DNA of 64,000 nucleotides from Nocardia sp. NRRL S-836. GTDB lineage: Bacteria > Actinomycetota > Actinomycetes > Mycobacteriales > Pseudonocardiaceae. Where the stretch lies: positions 372,001 to 436,000 of the forward strand of contig NZ_LGDY01000091.1 of assembly GCF_001279525.1 (NCBI RefSeq), given 5' to 3'. Under the pieces are notes generated by a model. That model searched no databases. It was not told the DNA's origin and saw only the letters and a program-made list of their open reading frames with translations. Every line of letters starts with the position of its first letter. The stretch's first letter is position 1. Shown here one piece after another: positions 58,978 through 64,000 of the stretch. Made by a program: the position numbers and the translations under genes.

Positions 58978-59886
58978 GTGCCGACCCAGTTGCCCGACGA
59001 CCCGGCCGAGCGCCACCTGGCGCCGGACCCCGCGTTGATGGCCGCTGCCCGTGCCAGGGGGCAGAGTCGCTGGGCAGCCGCGGGAGAAGCGCCGGCGCCG
59101 GAGGAGAAACCGCCGGTGAAACCGCTCGACCGCCGGGTCGCGGTGATCGCCGCCGTGGCCGCGTTGCTGGTGGTCGCGGGCATCACCGTCGTCAGCCTGA
59201 GCGGGTCGGACGAGAGCGGGCAGACCGAGACCATGCCCACTCACAGTTACATCCCCGGCGTGATCACGCCGCCGGAGGACCTGTCGGAGGAGCCCTCGGC
59301 GAGCGTGGACCCGACGCTGGCGTCCTCGGCGCTCGGCCTGGTCCCGTCGGCCACGCCGCCGCCTCCACCGCCGCCGCCCGCCGGTGACGGCAACCGCCCG
59401 CCCAGCGGTGTCACCACGGTGACGTCCGGGCCGGGGTGCGGCAGCTACAGCAGCGTCGGGTCGTACCGCGACGGGCGCAAGGGCTGGGTCGACCACGGCG
59501 ACGGCAAGTGCGGGTCGACGTTCGTGTCCGTGCCGATGTCCGGGGATGCGCGCCGTGACGATCCATCGGCCTACGGCGTGTGGACGTTCTCCGCGGCCGG
59601 CATGTGCGACATCTCGGTGCATGTGCCCGACGGCGACCTGACCGCCGTCGGGGGTAACCCGACCGTGTACTTCGTGTACGACCGCAGCGGGGTCGGAGGC
59701 ACGCCGATGGCCTCGTTCGCGGTGAAGCAGGTCGACAAGCGCGGCCAGTGGGTGAGCGCCGGCAGGTTCCGGAGCAGCGGAACCCTGACCGTGCAGCTGC
59801 TCACCCGAGGTCAGGACTGGGATCGCAACGGACCGACCTACGCCCATCACGCCGCAAGTGCCATCAAGGCAAACTGCACCCCGTGA
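58978..59886 (+). CDS. Membrane-anchored protein with golvesin-like extracellular domain
   Basis: A 302-residue type II membrane protein. A cytoplasmic N-terminus (about 1-52), one helix (VAVIAAVAALLVVAGITVV, about 54-72), then a Ser/Pro linker with an eight-proline run near 127-134 and an extracellular domain from about 150. The C-terminal 95 residues (SVHVPDG, FAVKQVDKRGQWVSAGRFR, GTLTVQLLTRG) match golvesin-type carbohydrate-associated folds. Cysteines at the domain ends suggest disulfides. The stop overlaps the phosphatase gene (GTGA). Confidence 0.75.
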   Translation: MPTQLPDDPAERHLAPDPALMAAARARGQSRWAAAGEAPAPEEKPPVKPLDRRVAVIAAVAALLVVAGITVVSLSGSDESGQTETMPTHSYIPGVITPPEDLSEEPSASVDPTLASSALGLVPSATPPPPPPPPAGDGNRPPSGVTTVTSGPGCGSYSSVGSYRDGRKGWVDHGDGKCGSTFVSVPMSGDARRDDPSAYGVWTFSAAGMCDISVHVPDGDLTAVGGNPTVYFVYDRSGVGGTPMASFAVKQVDKRGQWVSAGRFRSSGTLTVQLLTRGQDWDRNGPTYAHHAASAIKANCTP

Positions 59887-60413
59887 CGAGAGATCTCCAC
59901 CTGGTCCGGCACGGCGAGGCGACGAAGGACGAGAGCAGGCTGACCGCGCGCGGGCGCAGGCAGTCCGAGCTGCTCGCGGAACGGCTGCGCGGCACCGGGT
60001 TCGCCGCCGTGCACCACGGGCCGCTGCCCCGTGCCGCCGAAACCGCGACGATCATCGCCGACGTGCTGAAGGTGCCCTGCCGGGCCGAGGCCGCCGCCGA
60101 CGACTTCGTGCCGCACTTCGTCCCCGACCACGACGAGTTCTTCGGCCAGTTCCCCGAGTCCGAGCGCACCCGCGGCCCGGCCCTCGCGCACGAGGCCGAG
60201 ACCCGGTTCGCGCGGCCGGGCGACGGGCCGGTGCTCGTGGTGACGCACGCGTTCCTGATCAGCTGGCTGGTCCGCGACGCGCTCGACGCCGCGCCCGAGC
60301 AGTGGCTGACGCTGAACAACGACCACGCCGCGCTGACCGTCATCCGCTACACGACGGGCCGGTCACCCCGGCTGGTCCGGTTCAACGACACCGGGCACCT
60401 CATGCGGCTTTGA
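59883..60413 (+). CDS. Histidine phosphatase, SixA-like
   Basis: A 176-residue member of the phosphoglycerate-mutase-like superfamily. The catalytic RHG is in DLHLVRHGEAT near the N-terminus; GPLPRAAETATIIA carries the second Arg; VLVVTHAFLISWLV the second His. Compact length fits SixA-type phosphohistidine phosphatases or small-molecule phosphatases. GTG 59883 overlaps the upstream stop. Its 3' end overlaps the convergent metallophosphoesterase gene by 14 nt. Confidence 0.88.
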   Translation: MTRDLHLVRHGEATKDESRLTARGRRQSELLAERLRGTGFAAVHHGPLPRAAETATIIADVLKVPCRAEAAADDFVPHFVPDHDEFFGQFPESERTRGPALAHEAETRFARPGDGPVLVVTHAFLISWLVRDALDAAPEQWLTLNNDHAALTVIRYTTGRSPRLVRFNDTGHLMRL

Positions 60414-61554
60414 GCGTGAGCAGCGTGATCTCGCTGGGTGCGAACACCCGCATCGGCGGACCCCAGAACCCGGCGCCGCGGCTGGTGTAGAGCTGGGTGC
60501 GGTCACCGTGCCGGCTCAGGCCCGCGACCACGGGCTGCTGCAGGCGCACCAGGTAGTGGAACGGCCAGATCTGCCCGCCGTGCGTGTGGCCGGACAGCTG
60601 GAGGTCCACGCCCGCCTCGACGGCCTTGCGGACCTCCGAGGGCTGGTGGGCCAGCAGCACCACCGGGTCGGCCGGCTCGGTGCCGCGCAACGCCAGCGCG
60701 AGGTCGGCGGCGTGGCCGGGCTCGCCGGAGTGGTTGGCGGTGATGTCGTCGATGCCCGCGAACACCAGCCGCGCCCCGCCGCGTTCGAGCACCGCGTGCT
60801 CGTTGTGCAGCGCCTTCCAGCCCAGCCGGGTCATCAGGTCGATCCAGCCCTGGGCGTTGGAGTAGTACTCGTGGTTGCCGGTGATGTAGAACCGGTGCGC
60901 GGCGTTCACGTCACCCAGCGGGCTCGCCTGCTCCCGCCGCTGCTCGGCGGTGCCGTCGGCGATGTCACCCACGTGCACCGCGACGTCCGCGTTGAGGCCG
61001 TTGACCGCGTCGACCATGCCGCGCGACCACTTCGCGCGGTCGATCGCGCCGTAGTGGGTGTCGGTGATGACCGCGACGGTCAGGCCGTCGAACGCGGGGT
61101 CGAGGCGGGGGATCGTGACGTCCTGGCGCTTGATCCGCGGCACCCGCATGGCCTCGTGCACGCCATAGGCCGTGACCGCCGCGATCAGCACGGCCAGCAG
61201 CACCGCGACGACCCGTGAGCGCAGCGGGTTGTCCACACCGGACACCGCGAGCACCAGCCGCAGCACGTCGGCGATCAGCGTCCAGACGAACGCGATCCAC
61301 ACGAACCCGAGCAGGAAGTGGGAGACGCGTGCCGCCCGGTCGGAGTTGCGGCGGGTGAACAGCACGATCATCGAGACGGCCGCGGCGGCGAACACCACCG
61401 CGGCGACCGGGCGCACCGGGTCCGGCCACTGCGCGCTCGCCGCGAAGAGGCCCTCGAACGGCACCCAGAACAGCGCCGTCGTGACGGTGAGGAGGACGAG
61501 CGTGAACACCACCCGCCGTACCGTGATGCGGGGTCGGGCCACGGTGGTCGTCAT
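60400..61554 (-). CDS. Membrane-bound metallophosphoesterase (YkuE/YaeI-like)
   Basis: A 384-residue protein with four N-terminal membrane helices (about 13-35, 47-65, 78-100, 117-135) and a calcineurin-like phosphoesterase domain. Metal motifs: AVITDTHYG, HVGDIADG, ITGNHEYY, LLAHQPSE and LSGHTHGGQIWPF. Relatives hydrolyse UDP-lipid or phospholipid-type diphosphates at the membrane. ATG 61554. Confidence 0.92.
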   Translation of the reverse strand: MTTTVARPRITVRRVVFTLVLLTVTTALFWVPFEGLFAASAQWPDPVRPVAAVVFAAAAVSMIVLFTRRNSDRAARVSHFLLGFVWIAFVWTLIADVLRLVLAVSGVDNPLRSRVVAVLLAVLIAAVTAYGVHEAMRVPRIKRQDVTIPRLDPAFDGLTVAVITDTHYGAIDRAKWSRGMVDAVNGLNADVAVHVGDIADGTAEQRREQASPLGDVNAAHRFYITGNHEYYSNAQGWIDLMTRLGWKALHNEHAVLERGGARLVFAGIDDITANHSGEPGHAADLALALRGTEPADPVVLLAHQPSEVRKAVEAGVDLQLSGHTHGGQIWPFHYLVRLQQPVVAGLSRHGDRTQLYTSRGAGFWGPPMRVFAPSEITLLTLKAA

Positions 61555-61760
61555 CGTTCTCCTCCTGGGTGGGACTGTCCGAACATGTCAACGCGCGACG
61601 GGTCGTTTGTACGCCCGTACCGCCCAGGTTTCGCGCTGAGCAGAACAGCCCGGTCACGGGGCATGAGCGACGTCGCACTTTCGCCTGGGGAGGCAACCGC
61701 CGGCGTGACGACGAGTCCTGCTATCAATACCGCCGAACCACATGACACGGAGTGGACGCC

Positions 61761-62150
61761 ATGATCTTCTTCACCGACGAGGAGAGCCGCACGCTGCGCA
61801 CCGCCGTGTACGGCGCGATGCTGCTGGTCTCCCACGCGGACCCCGGCCCCGTGCTGGAGGAGCGGTTCGCCGGCCTGCGCGCGCTGACGCACCTCTCGCC
61901 CGACCTGCGCCTCGTCATGGGCGCCGCCCGCCCGTCCGTGCCGACCGGCACCGACGAGGAGATCGAGCCCGTCATCCTCGACGCCCTGCGCGCCGCGATG
62001 AAGATCCTCTCCGCGCGCTCGCCGGAGGACGCCGCCACGTTCCCGAGCGCGGTGCTCACCATCGCGCGTGAGGTCGCGGCGGCCGACGGCGTCGTCGTCG
62101 ACGCCGAGGACGCGATGGTCGCCCGCATCGAGGACGCCCTCGCGCACTGA
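61761..62150 (+). CDS. TerB-like/DUF533-like small helical protein
   Basis: A 129-residue acidic, all-helical protein with the TerB-like layout: conserved acidic residues in VAAADGVVVDAEDAMVARIEDAL near the end resemble metal-binding helices of TerB-domain proteins. ATG 61761 with GGAG eight nt upstream; GTG 61752 is a weaker alternative. Function unknown. The end of the gene, with its stop, is repeated three times in tandem. Confidence 0.7.
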   Translation: MIFFTDEESRTLRTAVYGAMLLVSHADPGPVLEERFAGLRALTHLSPDLRLVMGAARPSVPTGTDEEIEPVILDALRAAMKILSARSPEDAATFPSAVLTIAREVAAADGVVVDAEDAMVARIEDALAH

Positions 62151-62180
62151 CGCCCTCGCGCACTGACGCCCTCGCGCACT
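62133..62180. repeat. 16-bp tandem repeat covering the terB-like 3' end
   Basis: GACGCCCTCGCGCACT occurs three times without a break (62133-62148, 62149-62164, 62165-62180) and is followed by GAC. The first copy encodes the last residues of the TerB-like protein; the stop TGA straddles the junction to the second copy, and the next junction repeats it. Confidence 0.95.
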
Positions 62181-62189
62181 GACACACCA

Positions 62190-62226
62190 GGCCGCCGCCG
62201 TCAGCGTCTTCCTGACGGCGGCGGCC
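62190..62226 (+). terminator. Strong terminator hairpin
   Basis: A perfect 15-bp stem: GGCCGCCGCCGTCAG (62190-62204) and its complement (62212-62226) around the 7-nt loop CGTCTTC. It lies just after the triple repeat and could serve the TerB-like gene and, from the other side, the small membrane-protein gene. Confidence 0.8.
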
Positions 62227-62377
62227 TCTCGCCGGCGTGGTCCGTGGTGGCCGCGCCCGGCCCGCTCACCGGGGCACAGCCGTCGTCGGGACGTGCGGGT
62301 CGCGGGTTCGTCCACGGCGACACCGCGCACGAGTCCTGATCGGGGTGCGCGTCGCCACGGCGTTCCTCGTGATCGCC

Positions 62378-62539
62378 CTAGGGCAGCGCGACGCAGCCGG
62401 CCAGCAGCAGCCCGGCCGCGATCAGCAGCGCGTGCGGCAGCGCCAGCCCCGCCGCCACCGACGCGAACGCCACCGCCAGCAGCGTCCACCTCGGCGCCCG
62501 GTTCAGGGCGGGCTTCCGCCGCCGTCGCGTGGTCTCCAT
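62378..62539 (-). CDS. 53-residue two-helix membrane protein
   Basis: A short gene found by reading the minus strand: ATG 62539 preceded by a strong ribosome site (GGGAGG, 5 nt spacing), stop TAG at 62380-62378. The basic N-terminus METTRRRRKPALNRAPRW is followed by two hydrophobic helices (LLAVAFASVAAGLAL and LLIAAGLLLAGCVAL) separated by PHA. Third positions are strongly GC. Divergent from the sensor-kinase gene. Could be a small membrane modulator of the kinase or an unrelated peptide. Confidence 0.65.
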   Translation of the reverse strand: METTRRRRKPALNRAPRWTLLAVAFASVAAGLALPHALLIAAGLLLAGCVALP

Positions 62540-62743
62540 CACTGCCTCCCGTCACCGTGCGGTCGAGACGTCTCCACGATCTCCCGCGCCCACGGGAAAA
62601 ACGATCCGGGCGGGCACGCACATCCGGCCTGCGGTGACACCCACGCGGCCCGAACATGGGTGTTGCCACGGATGGACGCGTGGCGGGTGCGACCGTCAGC
62701 CTCGCAGGGCGTGGCGGGAAGCGGATGCGGAGAGGCGGCGCGC

Positions 62744-63676
62744 GTGTCGTTGTTCGGGCGGATCTTCCTGCTCAACGCCCTGGTCCTGGTCGTCGCGGCG
62801 GCGTTGCTGGTGTTCAGCCCGGTCACGGTGTCGACGCCGGCGCTGCTCGGCGAGATCGTCGTGGTCGCGGCCGGGCTGGTGGCGATGCTGGTCGCCAACG
62901 CCGTGCTGATCAGGGTCGGGCTGGCGCCGCTGGACCGGCTCACCAGGGCCATGACGACGATCGACCTGCTCAAGCCGGGGCCCCGGCTCACGGCCAAGGG
63001 ACACGGGGAGATCGCGGAGCTGATCACGACGTTCAACGCGATGATCGACCGGCTGGAGGCGGAACGCGGGTTCAGCTCGGCGCGGGCGCTGAGCGCGCAG
63101 GAGGCGGAACGCAGGCGGGTGGCGCAGGAGCTGCACGACGAGGTGGGGCAGTCGTTGACGGTGGTGTTGCTGGAGCTCAAGCGGGTGGCCGACCAGGCAC
63201 CGGCGCACATGCGCGCGGAGCTCAGGCAGGTGCAGGAGACGACCCGCGGCACGCTCGACGAGATCCGCCGGATCGCGCGCAGGCTGCGGCCCGGTGTGCT
63301 GGAGGAGCTGGGGCTGGTCAGCGCGCTCAAGGCGTTGACGGCCGAGATCACCACCGGCCTGACCGTCACGAAGCGGTTCGCGAAGGACCTGCCCGAGCTC
63401 GACGCCGAGACCGAGCTGGTGGTCTACCGGGTGGCGCAGGAAGGCCTCACCAACACCGTCCGCCACGCCGACGCGTCCACAGTGGACCTCGCGCTGAGCA
63501 GGCACCCCAACGGTGTCGAGCTGCGCATCCGCGACGACGGCCGCGGCATCGGCGACGCGGAGGAGGGCGCCGGCATCCGGGGCATGCGGGAACGCGCGCT
63601 GCTGGTCGGCGCGGAGGTCGGCGTGACCGCGCTGGCCAGGGGCACCGAGGTGCGACTGGTGGTGCCGAGCCGGTGA
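62744..63676 (+). CDS. NarL-type sensor histidine kinase
   Basis: A 310-residue membrane kinase. Two helices (about 6-23 and 34-57) with almost no external loop, a HAMP-like linker (APLDRLTRAMTTIDLLKPG), the HisKA_3 phosphorylation site RRRVAQELHDEVGQSL near residue 130, and an HATPase with the N-box QEGLTNTVRHADA and RDDGRGIG. GTG 62744 with GGAGAGG upstream. The stop overlaps the response-regulator start (GTGA). Signal unknown. Confidence 0.92.
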   Translation: MSLFGRIFLLNALVLVVAAALLVFSPVTVSTPALLGEIVVVAAGLVAMLVANAVLIRVGLAPLDRLTRAMTTIDLLKPGPRLTAKGHGEIAELITTFNAMIDRLEAERGFSSARALSAQEAERRRVAQELHDEVGQSLTVVLLELKRVADQAPAHMRAELRQVQETTRGTLDEIRRIARRLRPGVLEELGLVSALKALTAEITTGLTVTKRFAKDLPELDAETELVVYRVAQEGLTNTVRHADASTVDLALSRHPNGVELRIRDDGRGIGDAEEGAGIRGMRERALLVGAEVGVTALARGTEVRLVVPSR

Positions 63677-64000
63677 AGACCCGCATCCTGCTCGCCGACG
63701 ACCACGCGCTCGTGCGCCGCGGCGTCCGGCTGATCCTGGACAACGAACCGGACCTCACCGTCGTGGCCGAGGCCGGTGACGGCGCGGAGGCGGTCGCCAA
63801 GGCCCGTGCCGAGCAGCCCGACCTCGCCATCCTCGACATCGCGATGCCGCGGCTGACCGGACTGCAGGCGGCGCGCGAGCTGTCGAAGCTCCTGCCGGAC
63901 CTGCGGATCCTGATCCTCACGATGTACGACAACGAGCAGTACTTCTTCGAGGCGCTCAAGTCCGGCGCGTCGGGGTACGTGCTCAAGTCGGTGGCCGACC
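63673..64000 (+). CDS. NarL/FixJ-type response regulator (N-terminal part, cut by window end)
   Basis: 109 residues of a receiver domain are visible: acidic pocket in ILLADDHALVRRGV, phosphoacceptor Asp in LAILDIAMPRLTG, Thr in ILILTMYDN and Lys in SGYVLKSVAD. The C-terminal LuxR-type DNA-binding domain expected for this family lies beyond the right edge. GTG 63673 overlaps the kinase stop, so the pair is coupled. Confidence 0.92.
   Translation, partial: MKTRILLADDHALVRRGVRLILDNEPDLTVVAEAGDGAEAVAKARAEQPDLAILDIAMPRLTGLQAARELSKLLPDLRILILTMYDNEQYFFEALKSGASGYVLKSVAD

Noticed and set aside
1..64000. rRNA, tRNA, prophage, insertion sequences or replication origin
   Set aside because: I saw no cloverleaf with conserved loop bases, no transposase or integrase motif, and no dnaA-box cluster; absence is by eye only, so a tRNA scan would be the decisive check.

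Overview
The window is high-GC DNA with strong G/C preference at third codon positions, many GTG starts, chains of genes joined by ATGA/GTGA/TGATG overlaps, and several genes that look leaderless. Together with a conservon, a streptogrisin-type protease, DMATS-type prenyltransferase and typical actinobacterial regulators, this points to a filamentous actinomycete. A member of the Pseudonocardiales (Lentzea/Saccharothrix-like) is my inference from gene content. No rRNA, tRNA, CRISPR array, prophage or insertion sequence was recognised.

Layout. 1-0.7 kb: end of an unknown gene and a Nudix-fold protein without catalytic glutamates. 0.86-10.2 kb: a probable sugar or sugar-acid regulon. It holds a broken enolase-superfamily gene, an NMT1-type ABC importer, two secreted PQQ-type sugar dehydrogenases and a LamG protein. 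Three near-identical LacI-type operators (about 1791, 4616, 7160) tie these together. 10.4-18.1 kb: secreted serine protease, HTH regulator, TPR protein, GDSL esterase, membrane protein, methyltransferase, MarR regulator. 18.5-22.3 kb: a complete conservon (sensor kinase, roadblock protein, DUF742 protein, GTPase). 22.4-24.9 kb: indole prenyltransferase plus tryptophanase, a two-gene prenylindole operon.

25.2-43.0 kb: a large cell-surface polysaccharide locus of Wzx/Wzy type. It has a phosphoglycosyl transferase, four glycosyltransferases, flippase, polymerase/ligase-like protein, chain-length regulator, GT87-like enzyme, deacetylase, DMT transporter and UDP-GlcNAc 2-epimerase. Two additions are unusual: an operon joining a family 2 glycosyltransferase, a PPOX-like flavoprotein and a secreted lysyl oxidase; and an Ala/Pro-rich gene whose 18-bp tandem repeat carries a 2-nt insertion that breaks the frame.

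43.1-51.2 kb: a small secreted SH3 protein, an XRE regulator, and a six-gene IclR-controlled catabolic cluster. That cluster encodes an amidohydrolase, class III CoA-transferase, citryl-CoA-lyase-like protein, intradiol dioxygenase and medium-chain reductase. Matching palindromes lie before the regulator gene and before the catabolic operon. 51.3-64.0 kb: mostly housekeeping and accessory genes (alpha carbonic anhydrase, three MFS transporters, DedA, gamma-glutamyltransferase, golvesin-domain protein, SixA-like phosphatase, metallophosphoesterase, TerB-like protein, a 53-residue membrane protein). It ends in a NarL-type two-component pair cut by the window edge.
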